A stretch of DNA of 64,000 nt from Roseburia sp. GTDB taxonomy: Bacteria > Bacillota > Clostridia > Lachnospirales > Lachnospiraceae. Location of the stretch: the NCBI GenBank assembly GCA_026168605.1, contig JAPFDX010000015.1:1-64000 (forward strand), in the 5' to 3' direction. Shown piece by piece: positions 1-7,728 of this stretch. Both the position numbers and the translations under genes were made by a program. Positions within the stretch are counted from its first letter, which is position 1. Each line of letters starts with the position of its first letter. Under the pieces are notes generated by a model. It searched no databases. It was not told where the DNA came from and saw only the letters and a program-made list of their open reading frames with translations.

Positions 1-93
1 AGATCCCTTGAAGACGACAAGGTGGATAGGGCAGGGGTGGAAGCATGGCAACATGTGGAGCTGACTGTCACTAATCGATCGAGGGCTTGACCG
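1..93 (+). rRNA. 23S ribosomal RNA, 3' end (partial)
   Basis: The first ~93 bases match the conserved 3' end of bacterial 23S rRNA: the GAAGACGAC element, the GGATAGGG stretch and the terminal CTAATCGATCGAGGGCTTG segment. The rest of the gene lies before the window. The exact 3' end is estimated from the usual ending. No 5S rRNA follows before the tRNA genes. Confidence 0.93.
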
Positions 94-173
94 AAAAGGT
101 TTGGGAAACGGAATCTGTATGAAGTTTTGAAGGTACAAAACTAATTAGAAATATGTTTATTATAGTATATAGT

Positions 174-200
174 AAATGACGTATTTGATACGTCATTTTG
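174..200 (+). terminator. hairpin after 23S rRNA
   Basis: There is a perfect 11-bp inverted repeat (AAATGACGTAT / ATACGTCATTT) with a 3-base loop and a short T run. It lies between the 23S end and tRNA-Asn. It could terminate or process the rRNA transcript; the short T run makes it a weak terminator. Confidence 0.5.
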
Positions 201-213
201 CAATATAAGATAT

Positions 214-286
214 TCCTCGATAGCTCAGTCGGTAGAGCACGCGGCTGTTAACCGCGCTGTCGTAGGTTCGAGTCCTACTCGGGGAG
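214..286 (+). tRNA. tRNA-Asn (anticodon GTT)
   Basis: The cloverleaf is 73 nt. The acceptor stem TCCTCGA pairs with TCGGGGA (one T-G wobble), the anticodon loop CTGTTAA reads GTT, and the T-loop is GGTTCGAGTCC. The 3' CCA is not encoded. It is clustered with the rRNA and tRNA-Cys and is probably co-transcribed with them. Confidence 0.97.
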
Positions 287-320
287 CTTTTCATAAGAAA
301 TATGAAATACAACAGAATAT

Positions 321-391
321 GGCGACTTAGCCAAGTGGTAAGGCATGGGACTGCAACTCCCTGATCATCGGTTCAAATCCGGTAGTCGCCT
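321..391 (+). tRNA. tRNA-Cys (anticodon GCA), copy 1
   Basis: The cloverleaf is 71 nt. The acceptor GGCGACT pairs with AGTCGCC, the anticodon loop CTGCAAC reads GCA, and the T-loop is TTCAAAT. CCA is not encoded. A second, nearly identical tRNA-Cys lies at 16296-16366. The T-stem of this copy is fully paired, with one wobble. Confidence 0.97.
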
Positions 392-396
392 TTTAG

Positions 397-432
397 CCCT
401 CAGAACATTTTGTTCTGAGGGATTTGTTTTTT
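397..432 (+). terminator. Rho-independent terminator after tRNA-Cys
   Basis: A perfect 11-bp stem (CCCTCAGAACA / TGTTCTGAGGG) with a TTT loop is followed by ATTTGTTTTTT. It ends the rRNA-tRNA transcription unit. Confidence 0.9.
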
Positions 433-497
433 ATAAGATACAAATTTATATCATAATCCATAGAGTGACAGCTTTGATTATTTTTGGATAAAAAAAG

Positions 498-526
498 TTG
501 AAAATATATATAATTTATGGTATTAT
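498..526 (+). promoter_or_regulatory. sigma-A promoter for the 562 lipoprotein gene
   Basis: TTGAAA and TATTAT are separated by 17 bases, about 35 bases upstream of the GTG start. The surrounding DNA is very AT-rich. Confidence 0.6.
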
Positions 527-561
527 TGTACAATAAATTTTGACATAGGAGGAAAACTATA

Positions 562-1605
562 GTGAAAAGAAGAAAAGTGGCAGGTCTCTTGGCGGTTTTT
601 ATACTTTCTGCGGCTACTATGGTAAGTGGATGTACAAAAGGGGCTTCTGAGGAGAAAACAGAGGAACAGAATCCTCCTGCCAAGGCGGAAGCAAGTGAGA
701 CAGAGGAGGAAGTGACGGAGGAAGCATCCGAAGAAATGGAAATTGACCCGGAGGTCATGGATATTGCCAAGTACAATATCTATGTTGAGATGAATAATTC
801 CATTGTTGAGGTTCTGAATAATCTGGATGCTTATTATATGGTCGTGGAGTATGCAGATGAATTTGCCCTTATTCCCGATAGCGGCTATGACTATAAGTTT
901 GATATTTCATATCTGAATACGGATATTATAGACGACGCCCTTTTGGTAGCTGATATGGAGCCTGCCTACGACACGCTGGATGATCTCGCAAAGAAGGTGG
1001 CAGTGCCTATGCGAAATCTCATAGATACATTTAATCAGATCAGCGACAGCTATGATTTTGCCGACAATGAATATGAAAAAGCAAAAGAATACCACACGCA
1101 GATTCAGGAAAATGTGGATGCATTTGACCAGTTGTCAGGTGAATTTATGGAGGAGATCAATATCATCGGCAATGAGAGGGTAGCTGCTGAAGAGCAGAAA
1201 ATGCTGGAGGAAGGAAGGCTAATCATCTACAATTCCAGCCACGCGATCACGGTTGCACAGCAGATTATTGATGAATGTATGGCACAGGGTGTGGATGACA
1301 GCAATATTACAGAACTGGATCTTACCAATATAAAGCCTTTATATGAAGAATTAAAGGCTACGGTGGAAGCATACAATGAAGCTGTCAGCGACAGTGAACA
1401 GATCATGAAGGAATCTCTCAGCAATTCGGCACCTTTTGACGGTCTGCTTGACAGTCTGGTGCAGTCTGTGGAGTTTATGATCAATCAGGTCGAGAGCGGT
1501 ACGCCGATCGAGGATCCGGGCAGAGACTATCTGGGAGGTATGGTTCATATCCAGTATGTTTTATCTGACTGTATCGAACGGTACAATACAGTGTTTACAG
1601 AATAG
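562..1605 (+). CDS. DUF3829-like (YiiG-type) lipoprotein
   Basis: This is a 347-residue secreted lipoprotein of unknown function. The start is GTG, placed by a TAGGAGGA ribosome site nine bases upstream. The N-terminus is a lipoprotein signal peptide: KRRK, a hydrophobic stretch, then lipobox VSGC with the lipidated Cys near residue 24. An acidic Glu/Thr-rich linker (about 28-60) leads into a helical body with alternating acidic heptads. The body ends in an RYNTVF segment that resembles the E. coli YiiG/DUF3829 family. It should sit on the outer face of the membrane. It stands alone between the tRNA terminator and the SDR gene. The family assignment is from memory of its pattern and is tentative; the lipoprotein call is firm. 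Confidence 0.8.
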   Translation: MKRRKVAGLLAVFILSAATMVSGCTKGASEEKTEEQNPPAKAEASETEEEVTEEASEEMEIDPEVMDIAKYNIYVEMNNSIVEVLNNLDAYYMVVEYADEFALIPDSGYDYKFDISYLNTDIIDDALLVADMEPAYDTLDDLAKKVAVPMRNLIDTFNQISDSYDFADNEYEKAKEYHTQIQENVDAFDQLSGEFMEEINIIGNERVAAEEQKMLEEGRLIIYNSSHAITVAQQIIDECMAQGVDDSNITELDLTNIKPLYEELKATVEAYNEAVSDSEQIMKESLSNSAPFDGLLDSLVQSVEFMINQVESGTPIEDPGRDYLGGMVHIQYVLSDCIERYNTVFTE

Positions 1606-1639
1606 TTGTTTAGACTTTACAAAAAATCCACGACATCCG

Positions 1640-1660
1640 TTCTGTGATGTCATCACAGAA
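1640..1660. promoter_or_regulatory. near-perfect 21-bp palindrome, CRP/FNR-like operator
   Basis: Ten-base arms (TTCTGTGATG / CATCACAGAA) flank one central base. The core TGTGA-N5-TCACA resembles a Crp/Fnr-family site with one base less spacing. It lies just upstream of a plausible promoter (TTGTTA near 1675, then an AT-rich -10) for the SDR gene. No T run follows on either strand, so it is not a good terminator. Confidence 0.5.
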
Positions 1661-1713
1661 TAAAAAGAAAAAATTTGTTATGGTATATCTAAAATATTCA
1701 GGAGGTAGGATGG

Positions 1714-2460
1714 ATGAAATTAAAAGATAAAATAACAATTATAACAGGTGGAAGCCGTGGAATTGGTTTTGCGACTGCAGAAAAGTTTTTGCAAGAAGGG
1801 GCAACAGTGATCATTACTGCCAGTTCGATAGAAAATGCCAGGAATGCAGCCGAGCTGTTAAAGCAAAAGTATCCGGAATCGACAATAGGGGGAATCAGTC
1901 CGGATCTATCTAGTCTGGAGTCGGTTCGCAGCGCTTTTAAGGAGTGTGTCACAAAATACGGACGCATTGATGTGCTGATCAACAATGCAGGAATTTCAGA
2001 GAGCACACCGTTTACCCAGTATACGGAAGATCTTTTTGATAAAGTGATGAATCTGAATGTCAAGGGCGTTTTTAATGCGACGCGTGCAGCCAGCGAGTGT
2101 ATGATCGAGCAGGGTGGGGGAGTGATTTTGTCGACTTCCTCTATGGTTAGTATCTCCGGACAGCCAAGTGGATTTGCTTATCCGGCATCTAAATTTGCAG
2201 TCAACGGACTGACCGTTTCTCTGGCACGCGAGCTTGGACCGAAGGGGATCCGTGTGAACGCGGTAGCTCCGGGAATCACGGAAACGGATATGATGAAAGC
2301 TGTACCGAAAGAGGTCATTGAGCCTATGATTCAGAAAATTCCGTTGGGCAGGCTGGGAAAACCGGAAGATATTGCAAACGCATTTGCATTTCTGGCGTCT
2401 GATGAGGCATCCTATATTACGGGAGTTGTACTAAGTGTCGACGGTATGGCAAGAACCTAA
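1714..2460 (+). CDS. short-chain dehydrogenase/reductase (FabG-like)
   Basis: This 248-residue classical SDR is the usual length for FabG-type NAD(P)-dependent oxidoreductases. The Rossmann motif TGGSRGIG is at residues 11-18, NNAG at 90-93, the catalytic Ser near 142-143, and the YxxxK pair is Tyr156/Lys160. The C-terminus has the conserved ITGVVLSVDGG-like ending, here SVDGM. The start is set by AGGAGG upstream; an ATG four bases earlier is out of frame. It is not next to other fatty-acid genes, so it may be a sugar or alcohol dehydrogenase and not the housekeeping 3-oxoacyl-ACP reductase. The substrate cannot be told from sequence. A palindromic operator-like site lies just upstream. Confidence 0.9.
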   Translation: MKLKDKITIITGGSRGIGFATAEKFLQEGATVIITASSIENARNAAELLKQKYPESTIGGISPDLSSLESVRSAFKECVTKYGRIDVLINNAGISESTPFTQYTEDLFDKVMNLNVKGVFNATRAASECMIEQGGGVILSTSSMVSISGQPSGFAYPASKFAVNGLTVSLARELGPKGIRVNAVAPGITETDMMKAVPKEVIEPMIQKIPLGRLGKPEDIANAFAFLASDEASYITGVVLSVDGMART

Positions 2461-2474
2461 GATTGTTATTTGTG

Positions 2475-2517
2475 AAAAGCAGGAGTGAATTTAAAATTCG
2501 CCCCTGCTTTTGTTTTC
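2475..2517. terminator. bidirectional terminator between SDR and XRE genes
   Basis: An imperfect hairpin has outer arms AAAAGCAGG and CCTGCTTTT and is T-rich afterwards on the + strand. It also lies just past the stop of the leftward XRE gene, so it can serve both converging units. Confidence 0.8.
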
Positions 2518-2526
2518 ATAGAAATT

Positions 2527-3594
2527 TCATTCTTTTAAGCTGTATTCCAGTTTCTGCAACGCTTCTTTACATTTCGGATATTGTAAAAGTTCCTCATACG
2601 AATCCTCTTCTGTTAAAGCCTTTAAGAGCATGGAGCGAAGTTCCTTTGTGCTGGCAGGCTGGTGTTCCTTTGGTTCCAGACCCGGGGAGAAAAGAAATTC
2701 CTTTGGGAGGATGGCGGATCCGGTCAGACGGTTAATGTAGCGTGTCAGGCACTCTGCGGCTTCCTCCATCTTGTTTTGCCGGAGATATATTTCCAGAAAC
2801 ATTCCGTCAGACATTCCACCGCAGCCAAACAGATCATCGATTTTCTCATATACCCTGCAGATCTCAAGTTCCCGGTCCATATCCGGGATGACATTCGGAT
2901 TCATCATAGACATAAGGCAGAACTGTACCTGACGGATCAGGGAATACAGACGCTTCTGTATGATTTTTAATGCCTCCTCCGGCTCGTCCTTCTTCAGATA
3001 GAGCTGCGATCTGGCGATCGTTGGATCTGTGGTAAGCTCCGGGAGTTCCTGCAACAGTTCCTCGGCGAGGTTCAGGTCGTTTTCATGAATCGCGATCGTT
3101 GCAAGCTGCAGGGTGGCAGTTTGCCAGTAGGAGCCTGCCCGCGATGAGCGGACATCCATGAGAAGTTTCTTTTTTTCACGGATCCATGCATCTTTTTTCA
3201 GATCATCCACATCCGGAAAAAAGAAAAGAAATGTATCGAATGTGAGCGCCGCGTTGAATTTCAGGGGAACAGAGCTGGGATAATTGTGCAGGAGTGCAGA
3301 CAGCATCGTTTCCGCTGTTTCATAACCGTTTTGACGGGCAGTTTCGATAATCTCTGTTATTTTATCTGTGATCTCTTTGTCAGTGAGCTGGTCTTCAAAT
3401 TGCAGGAGTGTGTCGACGTTTGTGCCTAGGGCTCTTGCGAGAGGGCACAGCAGCGTAATGTCTGGATAGGAGCTGTCCGTCTCCCATTTACTGACAGCGG
3501 GCGCGGAGATCCCGAGCATATCCGCAAGTTTTTCCTGCGTCAGACCCATTTCCCTGCGAAGTGCCGCAAGTCTTGCACCAATTTTTTTCTCCAT
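2527..3594 (-). CDS. XRE-family regulator with helical-repeat C-terminus
   Basis: This 355-residue DNA-binding regulator has an N-terminal XRE/Cro helix-turn-helix at about residues 5-60 (GLTQEKLADMLGISAPAVSKWE). It is followed by a long alpha-helical region resembling TPR-type sensor domains (about 70-340). I chose ATG at 3594 because GGAGG lies five bases upstream. An in-frame ATG at 3606 contains that ribosome site within its codons and has none of its own. Proteins of this build are common in Lachnospiraceae and often respond to peptides or cell state; the ligand here is unknown. It converges on the SDR gene and is separated from the leftward sialic-acid genes by its own promoter. Confidence 0.88.
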   Translation of the reverse strand: MEKKIGARLAALRREMGLTQEKLADMLGISAPAVSKWETDSSYPDITLLCPLARALGTNVDTLLQFEDQLTDKEITDKITEIIETARQNGYETAETMLSALLHNYPSSVPLKFNAALTFDTFLFFFPDVDDLKKDAWIREKKKLLMDVRSSRAGSYWQTATLQLATIAIHENDLNLAEELLQELPELTTDPTIARSQLYLKKDEPEEALKIIQKRLYSLIRQVQFCLMSMMNPNVIPDMDRELEICRVYEKIDDLFGCGGMSDGMFLEIYLRQNKMEEAAECLTRYINRLTGSAILPKEFLFSPGLEPKEHQPASTKELRSMLLKALTEEDSYEELLQYPKCKEALQKLEYSLKE

Positions 3595-3660
3595 GAGAAC
3601 CTCCATTCTAGCGCGAAAGGCGGGGTATCATTTTGCGCTGTTGCGATTGCTTTGTCTTTC

Positions 3661-3689
3661 AGTATAAAGGGGAAGTGCAGGGTTTTCAA
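3661..3689 (-). promoter_or_regulatory. sigma-A promoter for the XRE regulator
   Basis: On the minus strand TTGAAA, a 17-base spacer and TATACT lie about 65 bases before the chosen ATG at 3594. Confidence 0.7.
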
Positions 3690-3755
3690 TGGAGACGTGA
3701 TTAAGAAACAGGAAGATTTTGTTGAATGAAAGTTATAAAATAGATCGAAGAAATG

Positions 3756-3784
3756 AAAAGAGCAGGGGAAAGTCCCTACTCTTT
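3756..3784 (-). terminator. terminator overlapping the ROK kinase stop
   Basis: The hairpin has arms AAAAGAGCAGGG and CCCTACTCTTTT (one mismatch). It spans the stop codon of the leftward ROK gene and closes the nanE-anomerase-kinase operon. Confidence 0.7.
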
Positions 3785-4669
3785 TTCACGATTCACAAGT
3801 TTTTCTGTCAGGTGATAGATTCCCAGAAGCCCGGCGGAGTTGCCAAGCTGTGCCGGAAGGATCTTTACGTGCGCGAAGCTTGGCATGATCTGTGCCGGAA
3901 GTCTGCGCGTGATCTCCTCCGTGATATAGGGCTGCACCATGATCCCGCCGCCCAGCACGATGCAGGGAGGGTTAAAGATATGGATGATCGTGGAGAGTCC
4001 GAGGAGGATCTCGTCGATCCAGTTGTCTACCAGCTTTTTTACGGACGGTTCCGCGAGCCGTTCAAAGATCCTCCGTCCGTTGGAGAGGGAGGCGTCCAGT
4101 TTCTGTGCGGAGCGCACGAGGGCTGTCGTGGAGGCAAACCGCTCGTAGCAGCCGTCAAACACGTCTGCGCCGGAGAGCTTTACTGTTCCGTGGGTGACGA
4201 TCCCGCCAAATTCCCCGGCGGAGAAGGAAGAACCGTGAAACAGTGCTCCTTCCTGAATGATCGCGCCGCCGACGCCTGTTCCGTAGGTCAGGCAGAGAAA
4301 TGAATCGTAATCTTTGCCGGCTCCGTAGGACGCCTCGCCCATCGCGGCGGAGTTTACATCGTTTTCCACCATGACGGGAACGTCAAACAGTCCGGTCAGC
4401 TCTTTTTTGATCTCTGTTCCCGTGTAACCGGGAATATTGCTGTTCGCGTAGATAATGCTGCCGGTTTCGGCGTTTACCTGCCCGGCAGTGCTGACGCCGA
4501 TGGCGTCGTAATCGGTCTCGTTTTCGATGAGACCGGTGATCACATCCATAATGTGGCGTCCGCCGAGAGAGGCGTCGGTGGGCGTCTCGTTTACATCTGT
4601 GAGAATACCGTTTTCGCAGCGTCCATATTTGATGGAAGTGCCGCCGATATCAAAAACCAGCGCTTTCAT
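3776..4669 (-). CDS. nanK: ROK-family sugar kinase, probable N-acetylmannosamine kinase
   Basis: This 297-residue cytoplasmic kinase is expected to phosphorylate ManNAc to ManNAc-6-phosphate. The ATP-binding phosphate motif FDIGGTS is at 6-12, a VENDVN segment carries the candidate catalytic Asp104, and YGTGVGGAII leads to AGEFG with Glu153. The usual ROK zinc cluster (CxCGxxGCxE) is absent. The His that normally follows GEFG is replaced by Gly, so this belongs to the zinc-less branch of the family. It is the last gene of the leftward nanE-anomerase-kinase operon, divergent from the sialic-acid transporter. That context supports ManNAc over glucose as substrate. ROK glucokinase or fructokinase activity cannot be excluded by motif alone. 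Confidence 0.85.
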   Translation of the reverse strand: MKALVFDIGGTSIKYGRCENGILTDVNETPTDASLGGRHIMDVITGLIENETDYDAIGVSTAGQVNAETGSIIYANSNIPGYTGTEIKKELTGLFDVPVMVENDVNSAAMGEASYGAGKDYDSFLCLTYGTGVGGAIIQEGALFHGSSFSAGEFGGIVTHGTVKLSGADVFDGCYERFASTTALVRSAQKLDASLSNGRRIFERLAEPSVKKLVDNWIDEILLGLSTIIHIFNPPCIVLGGGIMVQPYITEEITRRLPAQIMPSFAHVKILPAQLGNSAGLLGIYHLTEKLVNREKE

Positions 4670-4709
4670 AAAATGATTCCTTTCGTTCAGTCAAAAAATA
4701 ATCGCGGGG

Positions 4710-5159
4710 TCAGACGCGCACCTTTACCACACATTTCTTTAAAAATGTGTCCGAAAGGGCAGCGACGCCCGGCTTGTGCGGTTCTTCCGCCATACATATG
4801 ATAAAGTTTCCGGCTCCCATCGTGCAGGAGACCATAGCCTGGCAGGAGACAGTGCCGAAATCTGTCCCGGGATTGTAATCATTCACCGTCATGGAGGAGG
4901 AATCGCCGATCTCGATGATCTCCGTTCCCACCAGATCGATCTGGATATCCATATAATTTTTGTGGATTTCAAAATTTTTTTCTTCGGAGGGAGCCGCGGA
5001 AGCCTCCATCACGTTGATAAAAACATTGTCCCCGTCCACCTCGGTTCTCCCGAGCGGAAGCTCGTTAAGATCGTGGGAGGACAGATAAGAAAACGCGGTG
5101 TCCAGATTGCGGTGGAACCCTTTATAATTCATCACGTTTGATAATTTGTCGTAAATCAT
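4710..5159 (-). CDS. YhcH/YjgK/YiaL-family protein, probable N-acetylneuraminate anomerase (NanQ-like)
   Basis: This 149-residue cupin-like protein is full length for the YhcH/YjgK/YiaL (DUF386) family. The family pattern is clear: an N-terminal MIYDKL, the INVMEA segment, the EIHKNYMDIQI metal/ligand strand, and the C-terminal EPHKP motif with KKCVVKV. Characterised relatives accelerate opening of the alpha-anomer of sialic acid for the lyase. It lies between nanE (eight-base gap) and the ROK kinase in one leftward operon, which supports a sialic-acid role. The exact reaction is inferred from family and neighbours. Confidence 0.88.
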   Translation of the reverse strand: MIYDKLSNVMNYKGFHRNLDTAFSYLSSHDLNELPLGRTEVDGDNVFINVMEASAAPSEEKNFEIHKNYMDIQIDLVGTEIIEIGDSSSMTVNDYNPGTDFGTVSCQAMVSCTMGAGNFIICMAEEPHKPGVAALSDTFLKKCVVKVRV

Positions 5160-5167
5160 GGCGCCTC

Positions 5168-5866
5168 CTACCGGATTCCCTGATAAAAACGTGTCGCGAT
5201 CTCCAGAGGTCTTGTGATCGCGCCGCCAACGACGATCGCGTGAACGCCCGTGGTCAGCATTTCCTTCGCCTGCTCCGGTGTGTGGATCTTTCCCTCGGCG
5301 ATCACAGGGATCGAAACTGCTTTGACAAGTTCTCTGGCGAGCTCGAAGTCAGGACCGTCGATCTGTCTGGAAAAAGGAGTGTAGCCGCTGAGTGTAGTTC
5401 CCACGAGATCAACGCCGCACTTCCATGCGTTGACGCCCTCTTCCAGATTGGAGATATCCGCCATCAGGACAGCATCGGGATATTTGTCCTTGATCTGTGC
5501 GATAAACTCATTGATGGTCAGACCGTCGCCTCTTTTTAAAGCGGTGCAGTCGAGTGCGATGATGTCAGATTCCACAGCTACAAGTTCGTCGATCTCGCGC
5601 ATGGTCGTGGTGATGTAGGAATCGAAGCCCTCGTACTGGCGTTTGATCAGTCCGATGACCGGAAGTCCTGTTTTCTCTTTGATCGCAGCGACGTCCCTCG
5701 CGCTGCTGGTGCGGATACATTTTGCGCCGGCTCTTTTGGCAGCCTCCGCCATAAATGGCATCAGGGACATCTCCTCACAGTAGAGCGGCTCATCCGGAAG
5801 CGCCTGGCACGAAACAACGATAGAATGATAAATAGAGTCAAGTATCTCTGTCAGATTTGTTTTCAT
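5168..5866 (-). CDS. nanE: N-acetylmannosamine-6-phosphate 2-epimerase
   Basis: This 232-residue TIM-barrel enzyme converts ManNAc-6-P to GlcNAc-6-P, the step linking sialic-acid breakdown to amino-sugar metabolism. Recognisable NanE segments include SCQALPDEPL near the start, GLIKR, ALDCT, LMADISN, GTTLSGYT and VIAEGKI, with VVGGAITRP near the end. I placed the start at ATG 5866, which has AAAGGA upstream. The longer frame adds 41 AT-rich, unconserved residues overlapping the promoter. It is first in the leftward operon; the product would be handled by the NagA encoded at 56227. Confidence 0.95.
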   Translation of the reverse strand: MKTNLTEILDSIYHSIVVSCQALPDEPLYCEEMSLMPFMAEAAKRAGAKCIRTSSARDVAAIKEKTGLPVIGLIKRQYEGFDSYITTTMREIDELVAVESDIIALDCTALKRGDGLTINEFIAQIKDKYPDAVLMADISNLEEGVNAWKCGVDLVGTTLSGYTPFSRQIDGPDFELARELVKAVSIPVIAEGKIHTPEQAKEMLTTGVHAIVVGGAITRPLEIATRFYQGIR

Positions 5867-6218
5867 TGCAGTAAGTCCTTTCCTTATATTTACTAATTTG
5901 ATTATAGCATTGGTTAAATTATCTGTCACTAACAAAAAGAAAAAAATATTCTTTTCATTACGAAAATATGAAAAAATTTTGAAAAACAAGTAAAATAATG
6001 TAAATGGAAAAATAAAAATAAAATTGAGTATAAAATTTATACAAAAAAAATAATTTTATATGTTAAAAAATATAAAGTTCGTATATAAAAAATGAAAGAT
6101 TTGAATAAAAAAATTGCATTTTAAATAAAAAGAATAAAAATAATTTTCAAAACGCTATTGACATATCACATATGCCATTGTACAATCAGCATAGAAACAA
6201 TAAAAGGAGGAACAAAGA
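5867..6218. promoter_or_regulatory. divergent nan control region
   Basis: This 352-base gap between nanE and the transporter contains no gene. It is extremely AT-rich with many phased A-tracts (about 5930-6150), which suggests intrinsically curved DNA. An extended -10 for nanE (TGCTATAAT read on the minus strand, 5909-5901) sits at its left edge. A perfect sigma-A promoter for the transporter is at its right edge. It is the likely site of action of the RpiR regulator at 10471 and possibly CcpA. Confidence 0.7.
6158..6186 (+). promoter_or_regulatory. consensus sigma-A promoter of the sialic-acid transporter operon
   Basis: TTGACA, a 17-base spacer and TACAAT form a near-ideal promoter 33 bases before the start codon. 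A cre-like core (AAAACGCT) touches the -35 box but matches the full cre consensus poorly. Confidence 0.9.
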
Positions 6219-7601
6219 ATGAAAAAGTTACTTGCTTTGTTATTGACAGGTGCTATGGCATTTTCAATCACAGCTTGTGGTGGAGAAGAGCCATCTGACA
6301 CGTCAACAGGTTCCGATGCAGCGGCAGATGCGGGAGAGAATGTGGCTGCTGGAACAGAAGAGGGTGCAGCCGGCGGTTCAGGCGAAGCCACAGACATTAC
6401 CTTATGGACATATCCGGTAGGTAAGTTTGCAGACGCCGAGACAGTGAACGGATTTATCGCATCATTTAATGAGAAGTATCCGGAAATCAACGTTTCTGTT
6501 GAGTATCTGGACTACACATCAGGAGATGACCAGGTTACAGCAGCGATCGAGGCTGGAACAACACCGGACATCATTCTGGAAGGACCGGAGCGTCTGGTAA
6601 GCAACTGGGGAGCAAAGGGCAAGATGGTTGACCTTGCAGATCTCTGGGATGAGGAAGCGCTTGCAGACATCTCTGCAACCAGCGAGGCTGTTGTAAATGC
6701 TTGTAAGTCTCCGGAAGGCGTTTTCTATGAGTATCCGTTCTGTATGACAACACATACGATGGCGATCAACTACGAGTTATTTGAGAAGGCAGACGCACTT
6801 CAGTATATCAATGAGGACCGCACCTGGACGACAGAGAACTTTGAGAAGGCTCTCCAGGCATTAAAGGACAGCGGCGTTGAGACAACAGGTGTTGTTTACT
6901 GCGGAGGTCAGGGTGGTGACCAGGGTACTCGTGCCCTTGCAATGAACCTCTATAATGCAGAGTTCACAGATGCAGAGCACACATCATGGACCATGAACTC
7001 TGAGGCTGGTGTGAAGGGCTTACAGCAGTTGGTTGACTGGAGCAACGAAGGTCTGATCAGCTACGATGCAGGCGCTCAGGCAGCAGACGAGTTACAGCTT
7101 TTCGCAAACGGAACGATCGCAATGTCCTTCTGCTGGAACGCTTCCAACGAGGCACAGTATGCTTCTCAGGTAGCATTTACACCGTATCCGGTAGCATTCC
7201 CGTCTGAGAGCGGAACACCGGAGCTTGCCGGCGGTATCTGGGGATTTGGTATCTTTGACAACGGCGATGCAGCTAAGATCGACGCTTCCAAGAAGTTCAT
7301 CGAGTTTATCTGTGACGATCCTGTTCAGGGACCGATCAGTGTAGCAAGCACAGGATTCTTCCCGGTACGTTCTTCTTACGGAAACGTATACGCCGGAACA
7401 GAAGACGAAGCTCGTATGGAGACATTTGCAAGCTTTATGCCATGGCTCGGCGATTACTATAACGTAACCGGCGGATGGGCAGAGCAGCGTACCGCATGGT
7501 GGAATATGCTTCAGCAGATCTTCGGCGGCGAGGATGTTCAGACAGCAGCAGACCAGTACGTTGAGATTTGTAACAAGGCTACCGCAGATGCAGCACAGTA
7601 A
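6219..7601 (+). CDS. ABC transporter sugar-binding lipoprotein (family 1), probably for sialic acid
   Basis: This 460-residue extracellular solute-binding protein is lipid-anchored. The signal peptide ends in lipobox ITAC at about residues 17-20. An Ala/Gly/Glu-rich linker runs to about residue 55, then the family-1 carbohydrate-binding fold starts at ITLWTYP. It has the best promoter of the locus (TTGACA-N17-TACAAT) and is followed by a terminator hairpin before the permeases. That arrangement usually gives excess binding protein. Linkage to nanA, nanE and the ROK kinase suggests Neu5Ac or 2,7-anhydro-Neu5Ac as ligand, as in the SAT-type transporters of Ruminococcus gnavus and streptococci. 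No ATPase is in the locus; a shared MsmK/UgpC-type ATPase elsewhere is expected. Confidence 0.9.
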   Translation: MKKLLALLLTGAMAFSITACGGEEPSDTSTGSDAAADAGENVAAGTEEGAAGGSGEATDITLWTYPVGKFADAETVNGFIASFNEKYPEINVSVEYLDYTSGDDQVTAAIEAGTTPDIILEGPERLVSNWGAKGKMVDLADLWDEEALADISATSEAVVNACKSPEGVFYEYPFCMTTHTMAINYELFEKADALQYINEDRTWTTENFEKALQALKDSGVETTGVVYCGGQGGDQGTRALAMNLYNAEFTDAEHTSWTMNSEAGVKGLQQLVDWSNEGLISYDAGAQAADELQLFANGTIAMSFCWNASNEAQYASQVAFTPYPVAFPSESGTPELAGGIWGFGIFDNGDAAKIDASKKFIEFICDDPVQGPISVASTGFFPVRSSYGNVYAGTEDEARMETFASFMPWLGDYYNVTGGWAEQRTAWWNMLQQIFGGEDVQTAADQYVEICNKATADAAQ

Positions 7602-7638
7602 TTTACTGAATAATAACAAAATCATGTGATAAGAAAAC

Positions 7639-7684
7639 AAGGGCACCCTGCTTTCGTAGGTGAAAAGTAAGGTGCCCTTTTTAT
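7639..7684 (+). terminator. attenuating terminator between binding protein and permeases
   Basis: Arms AAGGGCACC / GGTGCCCTT, with an inner CTTTC/GAAAG stem, are followed by TTTTTAT. It lies inside the operon, so it probably lowers permease expression relative to the binding protein. Confidence 0.85.
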
Positions 7685-7728
7685 TCTGAAAAAGGCAGTT
7701 TAGTTTTGTCAGAAAGGGTTTTCATATT

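Noticed and set aside
3719-4303. 194-residue plus-strand frame over the ROK kinase
   Set aside because: It is antisense to a conserved kinase with all motifs; its composition looks like reverse-frame shadow.
6150-6165. cre (CcpA) site over the -35 of the sialic-acid transporter
   Set aside because: Only the AAAACGCT core matches; at least three fixed consensus positions differ.
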